Source: CAUZIZ01 sp963579905 (GTDB lineage Bacteria; Acidobacteriota; UBA6911; RPQK01; JAJDTT01). From it: a stretch of 64,000 bases of DNA. The stretch lies in NCBI GenBank assembly GCA_963579905.1, contig CAUZIZ010000005.1, forward strand, positions 1-64,000. The letters are read 5' to 3'. A model generated the notes under the pieces. That model did no database searches, was not told where the DNA came from, and saw nothing but the letters and a program-made list of their open reading frames with translations. A program made the position numbers and the translations under genes. Positions 34,237 to 43,921 of this stretch are shown here, in pieces (the stretch's first letter is position 1; the number at the start of each line of letters is the position of its first letter).

Positions 34237-35367
34237 ATGCGTATTGATACTATCGAGATTTTTCATGTTGCCATGCCCTTGATCTATCCTTGGCGGACCG
34301 CCTATGGCGAGGACGCTGCGATAGATTCTGTGCTGGTCAGGATGCGGAGTGGCGATCTGGAAGCCTGGAGTGAGACGACACCCTTTGCGGCACCCCAGTA
34401 CAGCCCAGAGTGGGCGCGAGGTGTATTTCACTGCGTCCGTGAGTGGCTGGCGCCTTCGCTGATTGGTCGCAACATAGAAAGCGGCGAGGAGCTGCAGCAG
34501 ATCCTGTCGTTCGTCAAAGGTAATCCATTCGCCAAGAGTTCTCTGGATATCGGCTGGTGGATCCTCAAGGCCCTGGAGGAGGGGCAGCCTCTCTATCGTC
34601 TTCTGGGTGGGAATCGGCCTGAAATCGACGTGGGTGCAGATTTCGGAATCATGGATTCGATCGACGACCTCCTGCGGGGTTTGGAGGGAGCAGTGGATGC
34701 CGGTTTCAAGCGCGTCAAGTTGAAGTTCCGTCCCGGCTGGGACCTCGAGATGCTGCGGCAAGTCAGGGGGCGCTTCCCCTCAGAGACTTTTCATATCGAC
34801 TGCAATAGTGGCTACCAACTGAGCGACGTCGACATGTTTCGGCGGATCGATGAGTTCGGCCTGGCCATGATCGAACAGCCGCTGGCGCACGATGATCTGT
34901 TGGATCATGCCAAGCTGCAGAAGGAGATTCAGACTCCAGTCTGCCTTGACGAGAGCATTACGACACTCGAGAAGGCGAGAAAGGCTATTGAACTGGGGAG
35001 TTGCCGCTACGTCAATGTGAAGCCTGCTCGAGTAGGAGGACTGACGATCGCCAAACAGATCCACGATTTGTGCAAGGAAAAGGGCATTCCCTGTTGGATC
35101 GGGTCCATGTTGGAGAGTGCCATCGGTACTAGAGCCAACGCTGCCATGGCTACTTTGGGAAACTTCACGTATCCCGCTGATCTGTTCCCCACAAGCCGCT
35201 TCTACCACCAAGACCTGGGCTCTCCCCATGTGGAGCTGTTTCAAGAGGACGATGGGCCAAAGATTGTCCTTCTGGACCGGCCCGGAACGGGCACAGAGCC
35301 GGATCGGGAGATGCTGGAACGCTGCAGTCTATCCCGTGCTCTGGTGAATTGTCCCCTGCAGTCTTGA
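34237..35367 (+). CDS. Enolase-superfamily enzyme, o-succinylbenzoate synthase / N-acylamino acid racemase type
   Basis: A 376-aa (beta/alpha)8 enzyme of the muconate-lactonizing subgroup. The catalytic KxK is K161 and K163 in FKRVKLKFRPGWD. Metal ligands are D188 (HIDCN), E213 (MIEQP) and D238 (CLDES). The second acid/base lysine is K262 in VNVKPARVGG. The ATG at 34237 is chosen over a TTG 42 bp upstream because GAGGTGA precedes it. The sequence matches the MenC/NSAR branch. No menaquinone genes are near, so amino-acid racemase, dipeptide epimerase or OSBS activity are all possible. It converges on the MFS gene. Confidence 0.82.
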   Translation: MRIDTIEIFHVAMPLIYPWRTAYGEDAAIDSVLVRMRSGDLEAWSETTPFAAPQYSPEWARGVFHCVREWLAPSLIGRNIESGEELQQILSFVKGNPFAKSSLDIGWWILKALEEGQPLYRLLGGNRPEIDVGADFGIMDSIDDLLRGLEGAVDAGFKRVKLKFRPGWDLEMLRQVRGRFPSETFHIDCNSGYQLSDVDMFRRIDEFGLAMIEQPLAHDDLLDHAKLQKEIQTPVCLDESITTLEKARKAIELGSCRYVNVKPARVGGLTIAKQIHDLCKEKGIPCWIGSMLESAIGTRANAAMATLGNFTYPADLFPTSRFYHQDLGSPHVELFQEDDGPKIVLLDRPGTGTEPDREMLERCSLSRALVNCPLQS

Positions 35368-35374
35368 GATTTTC

Positions 35375-36622
35375 TTAAGTCGTTACCTCAGCAGCCGAGT
35401 CGGGTTCCCGGAACACGGCCCAGAAGATCACTGCACAGAGAGTCGTGACCAGAGCGGGAACGGCAAAGACGATGCCGTAATCGGTGATCTCTCCCGCGGT
35501 ACAGATCTCTTTCAGCCAACCCGCGAAAATACTTCCGCCAAAGAGGCCGATCCCCAGCACAGCCACGTTAATAAGGGACTGGGCAGAGGTCCGAATATCC
35601 TTCGGTGCCACCATGTCCGTGTAAATGAATGCCACTACAAAAAAGAAGACGTAGCAGAAACCGTGTAGGGCGAGGGAGCCAACCGCTACCCAGATTACCC
35701 CGGGAGTCGACTCGTGCATCATCCAAACCAGTGCGAATATGACATATCGGATGGGCCAGGCCAGAATTCCCAGGAGCATCGACTTGCGCACTCCCCAACG
35801 TGCGAGGGCGTAGGGAAGCAGCGCTGCCATGGTGAGTATCTCCGCGATCTGTCCAATCGTCATCCAAGCAGGGAGATTCTCTGAATTGATGCCTACGGCA
35901 GGTCCGATCGTCTGGAGATAGGGAAACGTCAAGACGTAGTACAGTTGTAGTTCGGTCGCGACCACGAAGGCAATCAGAAAGAAGTAGAGGTAGTTTCGAT
36001 CGCGGAGCAGTGCCAGAGCGCGACGAAACGCCAGCGGATCAGCCGCCTCCCTGGAGGGCGGAGTATGAGGCAGCCTCAGCGAGAAGAGTGCCATTGTCAG
36101 GGAGAAGACTCCCGCCAGTACGAAGGCGTCTATATAGTCGGCACCCTCGGTATTGTAGTTGACCCGCAGCAAGGTTAGAATCCAGTTGGCCATGATCCAA
36201 CCGATGGTTCCCCAGACACGAACCGGACCAAAATCTCTCTGCCCATCCTCCAGATGCTGGAACGCAAGGGCGTTGGTTAGTGCCAATGTGGGAGCAAAGA
36301 CGAGGCAGTAGAGGAACATCAGGGCGAGCATGGGGGTAAGCGTGGAGGTGAAGGCCATCGCGACCAGCAGTGCTCCTCCCAGGAGTTGGAATAGAGCCAG
36401 CGCCTTTTGGGTTGGCAGCCAGCGGTCAGCGACCTGGCCGGCAGTGAAGGGGGATAACAGGTTGGCCAGGGGAAAGGCCGCATAAATAAGGCCTAGTCCC
36501 CACCCCGTAAATCCAAGCCGAGCCTCCAGGTAACCAGCCAGAGCCGGAGCCCAAGCTCCCCAGATCGCATACTGCAGAAACATCATCAAACTCAGTTTGG
36601 GATGTCGGAACATGTTTCGCAT
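35375..36622 (-). CDS. MFS transporter, nucleoside:H+ symporter family
   Basis: A 415-aa, twelve-helix protein. The N-terminus MFLQYAIWGAWAPALAGYL and the segment DFGPVRVWGTIGWIMANW are characteristic of the NupG/XapB nucleoside:proton symporters. It likely imports nucleosides or a related small molecule. The ATG has GGAAAGG upstream; an internal ATG three codons on is possible. A PfkB kinase operon lies upstream on the same strand with a 176-bp gap, and might act on the imported substrate (inference). Confidence 0.85.
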   Translation of the reverse strand: MRNMFRHPKLSLMMFLQYAIWGAWAPALAGYLEARLGFTGWGLGLIYAAFPLANLLSPFTAGQVADRWLPTQKALALFQLLGGALLVAMAFTSTLTPMLALMFLYCLVFAPTLALTNALAFQHLEDGQRDFGPVRVWGTIGWIMANWILTLLRVNYNTEGADYIDAFVLAGVFSLTMALFSLRLPHTPPSREAADPLAFRRALALLRDRNYLYFFLIAFVVATELQLYYVLTFPYLQTIGPAVGINSENLPAWMTIGQIAEILTMAALLPYALARWGVRKSMLLGILAWPIRYVIFALVWMMHESTPGVIWVAVGSLALHGFCYVFFFVVAFIYTDMVAPKDIRTSAQSLINVAVLGIGLFGGSIFAGWLKEICTAGEITDYGIVFAVPALVTTLCAVIFWAVFREPDSAAEVTT

Positions 36623-36798
36623 CGGTTACGGCCTTTCCGGGGTCGTCGGTTACGGGTTGCAGGTCGCAAGTCGGAAGGACGGCGCTCCAGGCCCCTGGGA
36701 GGCGTCTGCCTGTGCCGCGTTGGCCTGGCACCCCGCCATATTGGATCTGGGGAAACCTGCAAACTTGTGATCTGTGATCTGAGACGCTCGATCGCTTT

Positions 36799-37836
36799 TC
36801 ACGCTCTATTCTGATTCCGCCACAGTTCCAGGCGGTCCGGTAATTGCTCAGGTCTTGCCGTCCCGGTCATTGCCAGTTGCTGAATCGTTAGGGAGGCCAC
36901 CAGATTGGCTATCAGGGCCGCCTCGGGAAGGGATGCGCCACTGGCCAGGGCGAGAATGGCGCCGGCGCAGGTCGAATCTCCGGCCCCGGTAGAATCGGTG
37001 GGGCCCTCGATTCTTACTGCGGGTATCAACGTCATCTGCGGATCGGTCACAAGCGCGCCTCGCTCACCCAACGTGGCGCAGACCGGTCCCCCGGTCTCGG
37101 CTCGCAAGTCAGGCAGTGCCCTTTTTACCGATTCCAGGTCAATTCTTTCTTCCGGCAGCGGATTGGGATGATCTACGACCTCGAACTGGTTGGGTTTGAT
37201 GATGAGGTTTCGGAAGAGCCGAATATGCGTCCGGCTGTCCGCCAGGAAGACTACATCAGGATGTCGCTTGGCCTGTTCGGCAAGCCTGCCGCGCACTCTG
37301 GATGTGATGATCCCGCAGTCGTCTTCCTCCACCTGGTCAGCTATGACAACGCCATCGACGTCCCCGAGCAGCTGATCAAGGATCTCGATCACAGCTTCGA
37401 TAACCTGGTCGGGCGTGGGTTTTCGGTTCTTTGTGTCGTAGCGCTCGTGCTCGCCTGCCAAACTGGTATCTGTCATGTTCCTGGGTTTGAGGTAGGTTGG
37501 GGTCATCAGTAAGGGATCCTGCAGGAGGCCCGAGGTGTTGCAGCCAAGGCGTCCCAGGGCCGTCAAGAGGTCGTGAGCCTCACCGTCTTTACCGATCGCT
37601 CCCACCGTATGAACCGTGGCGGTTCCGAGGGATACCAGGTTGTTGACGATTGTTCCGGCCGCTCCTGGAGTGCGACGAATTCCAACGACCTGGTGCGCCG
37701 GCTGGCCGCTTTCAACACTACGCTCCAGGATCCTCGGGTCAGTGTCGAGGTACTTGTCCAGGAAGAAGTCCCCGATGACCGCAATCCGGCGAGAGTCGAA
37801 TCTAGCGATCAATTCTTGGAGGCGCTCTGGTGTCAT
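36799..37836 (-). CDS. PfkB-family sugar kinase, HldE/RfaE-like
   Basis: A 345-aa kinase. The N-terminus IAVIGDFFLDKYL and GAAGTIVNNLVSLG resembles the kinase half of RfaE/HldE. The PfkB signature DSTGAGD (281-287) gives catalytic base D287, followed by STCAGAILAL. It ends a three-gene operon with a HAD phosphatase and a deoxyhypusine-synthase-like protein, 20 bp after the latter. The substrate is therefore likely an unusual sugar or sugar phosphate. No nucleotidyltransferase half is fused, so it differs from full HldE. Confidence 0.85.
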   Translation of the reverse strand: MTPERLQELIARFDSRRIAVIGDFFLDKYLDTDPRILERSVESGQPAHQVVGIRRTPGAAGTIVNNLVSLGTATVHTVGAIGKDGEAHDLLTALGRLGCNTSGLLQDPLLMTPTYLKPRNMTDTSLAGEHERYDTKNRKPTPDQVIEAVIEILDQLLGDVDGVVIADQVEEDDCGIITSRVRGRLAEQAKRHPDVVFLADSRTHIRLFRNLIIKPNQFEVVDHPNPLPEERIDLESVKRALPDLRAETGGPVCATLGERGALVTDPQMTLIPAVRIEGPTDSTGAGDSTCAGAILALASGASLPEAALIANLVASLTIQQLAMTGTARPEQLPDRLELWRNQNRA

Positions 37837-37856
37837 CTCTACGTAGTTCGCTGATG

Positions 37857-38822
37857 CTATAGCCTAGAGATGATCTCGTCATAGAGTGCCGGTACGGTTT
37901 CGCGATGGCGACCTCGGACGTAGTAGCTTTCTCCACCGTCTGCTATGGTTCGGACCAGAATCGTTTTATAGGGCCGAAAATAGTAGCGAGGATCTTCTTT
38001 GGGCGCTTCCTGGGAGAGATCTTCTCCCAACTCTAGAAGGTCAAATACTCCCGTAGTAAACCGACTTATGGTGCGATTCTGTTGGGTTGCCACGTTTCGG
38101 GCCATCGCTAGGGCTTTAAGATAGATTTCGGGGCCCATGACCGCCGAACCAATGTTCAGGAATACACCTCCTTCCAACTCCGTGACCGACTGAGTGAAGA
38201 TCAAGAAGTCGATAAACGAAGTGGCTCCGGTGGCGGCTCCATCACAATTTGGATGTTCGTGAACGATGTCCTGACCGATGGATACGTGGACGGTGACTGG
38301 TACTCCCAGGCGATATCCCGAGGCGAGAAGACTTTCGTTGCGGAAGGCGAAGTTGCTGTCTTCGATCATGCGGCCAACGGCCTCGCCCAGGCCGATTCCG
38401 TCTTGATGTCCCTCCACAGCAGCCTCATTGATCTTCCCGGTTTCGCGCCATAACCCAAACTGGCCCTGCTTGATGTAGCGGGCCACGCTCTCGCAAGTTT
38501 CTCCGATCAAAGCCATCTCGAAATCATGGATGGCGCCGGCACCGTTGACGGCGACGTGCCGGAGCAATCCACGCCTCATCAGGTCGATCAGGAGCAGGGA
38601 ATTTCCCTCCCTTAAAACGTGCGCCCCGCACGCGAAGATCACCGCGCGATTCGAGCTGGCGGCCTTGACGATTCTCTCTGCCAGGATCGGAAGGGCCGGA
38701 TGTTCGAAGGGAAGGCGAGGCCCCTCGGGTCGCTTCAAGACCTCTTGGCTGCGCAGGTCGTGGTCGCGTTCTCGCAGGGGCAGGAGCGTCAACCTAGTCC
38801 GATCGAAGGTGGGGAAGGGCAT
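37857..38822 (-). CDS. Deoxyhypusine-synthase-like protein
   Basis: A 321-aa protein. The ATG at 38822 lies four bases after the HAD gene stop with GGAGGG upstream. The core resembles the NAD-binding fold of deoxyhypusine synthases: VIFACGAHVLREGNSLLLID, VAVNGAGAIHDFEMALIGET, and later GPEIYLKALAMARN. Bacteria lack eIF5A, so true hypusination is unlikely. Homologs are reported in bacteria with roles such as homospermidine synthesis or none known. I see no clear catalytic lysine in the deoxyhypusine synthase position. Operon partners are a HAD phosphatase and a PfkB kinase. The fold assignment is tentative. Confidence 0.6.
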   Translation of the reverse strand: MPFPTFDRTRLTLLPLRERDHDLRSQEVLKRPEGPRLPFEHPALPILAERIVKAASSNRAVIFACGAHVLREGNSLLLIDLMRRGLLRHVAVNGAGAIHDFEMALIGETCESVARYIKQGQFGLWRETGKINEAAVEGHQDGIGLGEAVGRMIEDSNFAFRNESLLASGYRLGVPVTVHVSIGQDIVHEHPNCDGAATGATSFIDFLIFTQSVTELEGGVFLNIGSAVMGPEIYLKALAMARNVATQQNRTISRFTTGVFDLLELGEDLSQEAPKEDPRYYFRPYKTILVRTIADGGESYYVRGRHRETVPALYDEIISRL

Positions 38823-38826
38823 GCTC

Positions 38827-39708
38827 TCAGCTTTCCCTCCAGAGATGCCGGAATAATACCTCGCAATCTCGAAAGTCAGGAATGACAAAATCGGCACCGG
38901 CCTGGATCAGACGTTCTCGTTTCCATGGGTCCGGACGGCCACTGCGGCCAGTTTCATCAGTTGCAACGGCCACAGCGGTGCCTCCCACTAACTTGACGTT
39001 TTCTATCTCCACATAGCCGTCACCGAAGCCAATCAGGACGGAACCATCGACATCGTTCTCGCGCAGAATCCTCTCAATGACCAGTTGCTTCGAAAAGTTC
39101 TTGTAATCGGCCACAGCACCGTAGATCTGATTACCGAAGAACGCCCCGAGACCGAGCAGTTCGACTTCTTCCCGGACGTATTCCTCATCTGTTCCGCTCG
39201 CCAAGTACAGATCGACGCCCCGGGTTTGCAAGGCCTCCAAGGCCTCCCGTGTAAAAGGAACCAGCATTTCCCGAGGTTCCTGGGCGCCACTGCGTAGCTT
39301 CTCTCTGCGACCGTGGATCTTCTTCATCATACGCTCCAGGTACTCCTTCTTGTAGGTCTGAGCGTCCTCAGGCTGCGCGCCGCGAGCGGCAACCTCGCCC
39401 GCCAGCCGGATCATCTGGTAGATCGTCTGTCGTCCGGTTAGATCCTTCACGAACTGCATAGTCAGGCGGGTGAGGTCCTCTTCCGATTCCTCGGTGCCGG
39501 TCTGTCGGAGAACCTCAACCATCATTGCGATCATCACCTCGAGCCAGCCTTCGCGGATGAGGCTCAAGGTTCCATCGAAGTCGAACAGCGCACGGCTGGG
39601 CGGACGCTCCAGAGTGGTCTGACGGATCAGTTCGATCGTTGAGGACTCTGGGAGGTATTCAGACTCCGGCGAGGGAGGTGGATTCTCTATGTTCTGCTCT
39701 GATTCCAT
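38827..39708 (-). CDS. HAD-superfamily hydrolase
   Basis: A 293-aa phosphatase-like protein. Motif I is LFDFDGTLS (nucleophile D43, acid D45). Motif II is YLASGT, the lysine region is DYKNFSKQ, and the metal aspartate motif is GFGDGYVEIEN. An acidic, proline-rich N-terminal extension of about 30 residues precedes the domain. It is the first gene of the HAD / DHS-like / PfkB operon, with a good ribosome site (AGGAGAC) before the ATG. It probably removes phosphate from the intermediate handled by the kinase (inference). Confidence 0.88.
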   Translation of the reverse strand: MESEQNIENPPPSPESEYLPESSTIELIRQTTLERPPSRALFDFDGTLSLIREGWLEVMIAMMVEVLRQTGTEESEEDLTRLTMQFVKDLTGRQTIYQMIRLAGEVAARGAQPEDAQTYKKEYLERMMKKIHGRREKLRSGAQEPREMLVPFTREALEALQTRGVDLYLASGTDEEYVREEVELLGLGAFFGNQIYGAVADYKNFSKQLVIERILRENDVDGSVLIGFGDGYVEIENVKLVGGTAVAVATDETGRSGRPDPWKRERLIQAGADFVIPDFRDCEVLFRHLWRES

Positions 39709-40573
39709 TAACGTCTCCTGTTTCCGAAACAGAGTGGGATTCTACTGTATAGGAAGCAGGAGATCGACCGGAAGAGTGAGCTGAACAGGCCTAAATCATG
39801 GCGATTGAGCGTTCATTTCGAACGTCAAAGGACCGAAGATGGGCGGCGCAGCCGGGAGCCGCAATCAGATTCAGGCGTTTATCGATGACCCGGGTGTTGA
39901 AGAGGGATGGCCAGAGTGCGTGACCTTCATGGAGTGGGTAACAGGCATTAGGGTCACGCCTCTGACTCTCTTGCCGGAGCCTTTCCGTACTGGCGGATTT
40001 GCCAGCTCCGCCAGGAGAACAGCCCCGGAAATTGGCTGGGTTTTACAGCTACAGGCTGCGGCTGTCGGATTTGCAGACAACCGTGGCCTGAGCACCAGAC
40101 AGTCGAATTCTAGAAGGGCCCGCCACCTCCCCAGAAAAAATCAAACCAGTCAGACCAAATGATTGCCCAAAAAAAGACAGTTCCAACTAACTTCCTCATC
40201 TCGTGTTCCTCCCAAATAGCGATACTACTCACGGTTCTAAAACTCTTTTCCCCTCCACCGTGAGAGCGGGTTCGCAGGATAGCTAGCAGGTCGTGGGTTA
40301 AACTTTTACGTAGACCGTCAGAAAAATTATAACGCTTTTAGAATGAGTATCTTGAGGTAGTGAATTTGGTTAAGGACGTCCAACCTGTCCAAATTGAGTT
40401 GTCGAGGAAGCGTCAACAAACCGACACCCCGGTGACAGAAATATGTCGCTTGCGGGTCTGACTTCTTTGGGAGCCTTGGTTTCCGGTATCGGGTCGAAGT
40501 ATGCCTGCCGAGCCTAGCGGGGCCACCAGCTGGCGCTGGTTCATTCAGGCGGAAACTTCTCCATTGCCTACTA

Positions 40574-40792
40574 CACCAAAGGTGTTATTGCGTGTAGCCC
40601 AGGGTTGGCGATGCGGAGCGAAGCGAGCTACCCTGGGTTTAAGTTGTCTTGTTTTTTCTACGCTGAAAAGCGTTGTTGCCGAGACGTAGCCAGTCGGCGA
40701 TAACCCCGATGGGGTAAGGACAGACCCGACTGAACCCAGGGTAGCTCGCTTCGCATTGCAACCCTGGGCTACACGCAATCACACCTTCGGTG
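40574..40792. repeat. Long imperfect palindrome, ~219 bp
   Basis: Arms 40574-40639 and 40733-40792 are inverted complements with small gaps. They contain TTGCGTGTAGCCCAGGGTTG, AGCGAAGCGAGCTACCCTGG and outer CACC/GGTG. The 93-bp centre is unrelated. No gene is seen in the surrounding 39709-40847; an open frame at 39839-40162 has no coding character. Confidence 0.8.
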
Positions 40793-40847
40793 TACGAGCG
40801 AGTCCCAAGAAACTTGTAACGACATTCTAGCTTCCCTCAAGTTTCAG

Positions 40848-41821
40848 TCAGTATTCCCAATCCGACCCGGCTGAATCTGTCTCTTCAGGAAGTGCCGCTT
40901 GAAAACCTGTTTTCCAGCTCGCGAAAGCGGGCGACCAGCCGAGTTCCTTCTTGGCTTTCTCGTTTGAGGCTCCGCGCTGCTCGTTCATGACGTAGAGGCC
41001 GTAGCGGCCGACCGCAAGTCTCGCCAGGAGGAGGGCACTTTCCTGGGCCGGGGAGCGTCGAGGGCCGCCGCATAGATAGGCAGCCAATCCCGAAGTGGGG
41101 CCGGCAGGTCGTCGACGATGTTGAAGATCCCCACCGGGCCTCCCTCGATCGCCGAAACGGTTGCCGTCGCCGCATCATCGACGTGGACGAAGGAGAAGAC
41201 TCCTGAGCCGCTGGCTGCGATTGGGAACTGACGTTTCCTGACCAGAGCCCAACCGAGCCGTCAGAGGCATACGCTGTACCCCCTCCGTAGAGATACCCGT
41301 AGCGAAGTACTACCCCTTCGACACCGTCGGCTGAAGTCACCTGTCGCTCCAGATCGTCCATTGCGAAAACCGTCCGACTCCAGGGCAAGGGAGCTTCCGT
41401 CCAAAGCGGAGCCGTCTCGTCTTTTACCGGTCCGCCCAGCGGAGCATATGCAGAATGCGATGCTCTGGGCGACAATCCGCTTTATACCGGCGTTCAGCGC
41501 CACCCCAACCAGATTCCTGGTTCCCTCGATGCGGATCCGGTCGTTCTCGGCGAGCTGATCTGCGATCCTGCGCGGGTGAATGGCAGGGGGCAGCGCCGTC
41601 AGCTGGTGGACGACTACGTCGGGCTGGGCATGGCGTATCGAGTCTTCGACACGGGCCGCTTCGTACACGTCGCAAACAACGGGCCTGGCACCAAGGACCG
41701 CGAGTCGATCAGCCCGCTCCTGGCTGCGGGTCATCGCCGTAACTGAATGACCCCTCTCGATCAGACGGGGCACCAGCGAATTCCCGATCACTCCGCTCGC
41801 TCCTGCAACAAAGACCCTCAT
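40848..41821 (-). pseudogene. NAD-dependent epimerase/dehydratase, frameshifted
   Basis: It starts at the ATG at 41821: MRVFVAGASGVIGNSLVPRL, the Rossmann GxxGxxG of extended SDR proteins. The reading then jumps frame near 41450 into VLRYGYLYGGGT (42 residues or so of good sequence) and again near 41240 into a frame encoding FSFVHVDDAATATVSAIEGG and VGIFNIVDDLPAPLREWLP. A third jump near 41030 reaches NEKAKKELGWSPAFASWKTG, the usual C-terminal motif. Every section of the protein is present, only split among frames. Either a recent pseudogene or consensus indels. Confidence 0.82.
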
Positions 41822-42044
41822 TTCGCCGTGCCTTTCATGCCGTTGGCCAGCTCTATCTGCTGTCACCCCATCTCAGAGGGGGGTCTACAACCAAAAGACG
41901 AGAAAGGCCACCCGGATGTGACATCCAAAATGACAGGGCTTTTACCAGATGTCGAGCTGCCCGGATAGGCACAGAAACTTCGGCCTGGAGGCCAAAGCTA
42001 CGTAAGAGCGCTCGGAACCTCGGGAAGGCTGGGTTCGTCTGGGG

Positions 42045-42305
42045 ATGTCTTCATTCGACGCTGCAGTCCAGCAGCTCGACGGGCACGACGGCCGCATCCG
42101 AAAAATTGGAGTAGTTGATCGGCTGAGAGCCTCGAAGCACAATCTGGGTTCCACTATCGGTGCCACCTTGGCCCATGTCGAGCAGAGCGTAGCGCTGCAG
42201 CAGGCACTTGCGTCGACACGGAACAAGCTGGAACAGACCCAACGACAGGTTGAACGGTTGACGGAAGAACTACGGGCCGCGCGGTCCACTTCGTCTGATC
42301 GATAA
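42045..42305 (+). CDS. Hypothetical coiled-coil protein, 86 aa
   Basis: A short frame whose C-terminal half is a plausible coiled coil (LASTRNKLEQTQRQVERLTE). It has no recognised domain and only a poor ribosome site (GGGG directly before ATG). It lies between two disrupted genes in an otherwise empty 500-bp gap, so it may be a gene fragment. Confidence 0.3.
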   Translation: MSSFDAAVQQLDGHDGRIRKIGVVDRLRASKHNLGSTIGATLAHVEQSVALQQALASTRNKLEQTQRQVERLTEELRAARSTSSDR

Positions 42306-42335
42306 GGCAAGGGCCAGTCGCTGAGACCTGCTTTC

Positions 42336-43558
42336 TCACCTTTGTTTCCCATTGAGTACAGCTTCGTATATCTCGATCATCTGGGGAAAAACTGCGTTCA
42401 TGCTGTAGCGTTCTTCAATGGTTTCCTGGGCTGCTTGCCCCAGAAGCTGGCGATACGCGGCAGGATCTTTTAGGACTTCGAGTGCCGTTTCAGTAAACCC
42501 ATCCACATCAAAGAAATCACACAATAGACCATTCTGGCCGTGACGAATGACTTCTGCCACCGGAGCGGCATCCGACGCCAGCATGGTACAGCCACACGTC
42601 ATGGCGTCCAGAAATGACCAACTCAACACGAAGGGGACGGTCAGATACAGGTGCAGATCGCTTCGACTCAAGACATGAACCAAAACATTCGGATTCACCC
42701 GTCCCAGAAAACGAATCCGCTCGAGATCGTAGGTATCCTGCTTCAAGACGTGCGCCTTGAAGCTTCTCTCCTTGATATATTTCAGATCCCCACCGTAGGC
42801 GACCTTGTCGGCCCCGATGACCAGCACAACGACATCGGGATTCGCGTCACAAATCCGCTTGGCCACCTGCATGAAAATGTCAAAGCCACGCATCGATTCC
42901 AGGCCTCGTGACACATAGGTCACCACTCGAGTCTCGGGTCCAATGGTGAGGTCTCCAACCTTCAACTCATCGACCTGTCGCAGATGCCAGAAATCGGCGG
43001 GGATGCCGTCGTGCAGAACCCGCAACTTGTGACGATACGCCTGCGGAAGCTAGTCGTATTGAAAACGTGTCGGGGCATAGCCGGCTCGACAATACTCCAG
43101 ATCAAGCAGAATCATGGCGTTACGCGCCCGGCTGCGCAGGAGGTCGACCTCTTGAATCGGAAACTTCGGCCGAAATCCCAGGTCTGTCCCTCGGGGATGG
43201 TAATAGTATTGAACAGGTTGATGATGGGGACATCAGGAAAGAGCTCAGGCAAAAAGAGGGTTGAGCCAAATCCCGAGTGTCCGACGATCAGGTCAGGCTG
43301 GAGGTGCTCACGCTGCGGTTTGAGAGCTTCATATACGCCGGCGGCGTGACAGACGCCGTTCTCAAATGTCCGGGCAGAGTAATGGGCCCGCTGAGCTGCT
43401 CCCGCTTGGGCCTTATACTGGATCTTCTCCACACCTTCGACCTTCCCAGCTCCGGTTTCCGAGACGAAAGTGCACTCATAGCCGTGGCGCTGAACCAGCG
43501 CAGCAGCTAGATGTCCAAACTGAGCTGGGAAATTCTGATGGACAAACAGAACGCGCAT
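42336..43558 (-). pseudogene. GT4-type glycosyltransferase, disrupted
   Basis: The N-terminus MRVLFVHQNFPAQFGHLA and the body (ESMRGFDIFMQVAKRICDAN, LSWSFLDAMTCGCTMLASDA, EVIRHGQNGLLCDFFDVDGF) are those of a GT4 glycosyltransferase of about 410 aa. A frameshift near 43160 separates the start from a frame reading PIQEVDLLRSRARNAMILLD. An in-frame TAG at 43050-43052 then precedes LPQAYRHKLRVLHDGIPADF. The donor-site E-type motif and C-terminus are intact. Neighbouring repeats and the broken epimerase suggest local decay. Confidence 0.85.
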
Positions 43559-43637
43559 AGGAGCAAGAATACCTGATCTCTCCCTTTCTATTGTCTCTTC
43601 AGAGTTGGATCCACTTTCAAAATAGAGTAAAAACAGA

Positions 43638-43721
43638 GTGAGCAGTGAGCAGTGAGCAGTGAGCAGTGAGCAGTGCGCAGTGCGCAGTGCGCAGTGCGCA
43701 GTGCGCAGTGCGCAGTGCGCA
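43638..43721 (+). repeat. 7-bp tandem repeat, 12 units
   Basis: Five GTGAGCA units are followed by seven GTGCGCA units without interruption. The two variants are block-separated, indicating local expansion of one unit after a single A-to-C change. It lies between the broken glycosyltransferase and the sialidase gene, next to a family C repeat copy (43740-43869). Confidence 0.95.
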
Positions 43722-43739
43722 GTTAATAGTGAAAGAATG

Positions 43740-43889
43740 AGACGAACAGGTCAACGGCCCATACTTCGCAGCCAAGTCCGGCGGAGCCCCGAACGACTTG
43801 ATCAGGTAGCACCACGAGGCCAAGTTCCGAGGAGAGAGCTGGACAACAGCAGAATCTCCCCTATCGCCGACCAAGTTTCCTCTCCCAAA
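43740..43889 (+). repeat. Family C repeat copy with family A remnant
   Basis: The third and most divergent copy of the repeat also found at 28687-28836 and 60717-60861. All share GAACGACTTGA, then CCAAGTTCCGAGGAGAGAGC or close variants. As in the other copies, the right end runs into a family A left end (CCAAGTTTC). Confidence 0.65.
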
Positions 43890-43921
43890 TGATCCATTAC
43901 TCAGCCGGAGGCAGAACCGAC

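Noticed and set aside
39839..40162. Plus-strand 107-aa open frame
   Set aside because: No ribosome site, low-complexity Arg/Ser-rich end and no recognisable motif in a repeat-rich gap.
41942..42352. Minus-strand 136-aa open frame
   Set aside because: It overlaps a more protein-like plus-strand frame and is rich in Ser/Arg/Cys with no motif.
43638..43721. CRISPR-like array
   Set aside because: The units are 7 bp, perfectly contiguous and have no spacers; it is a simple tandem repeat.
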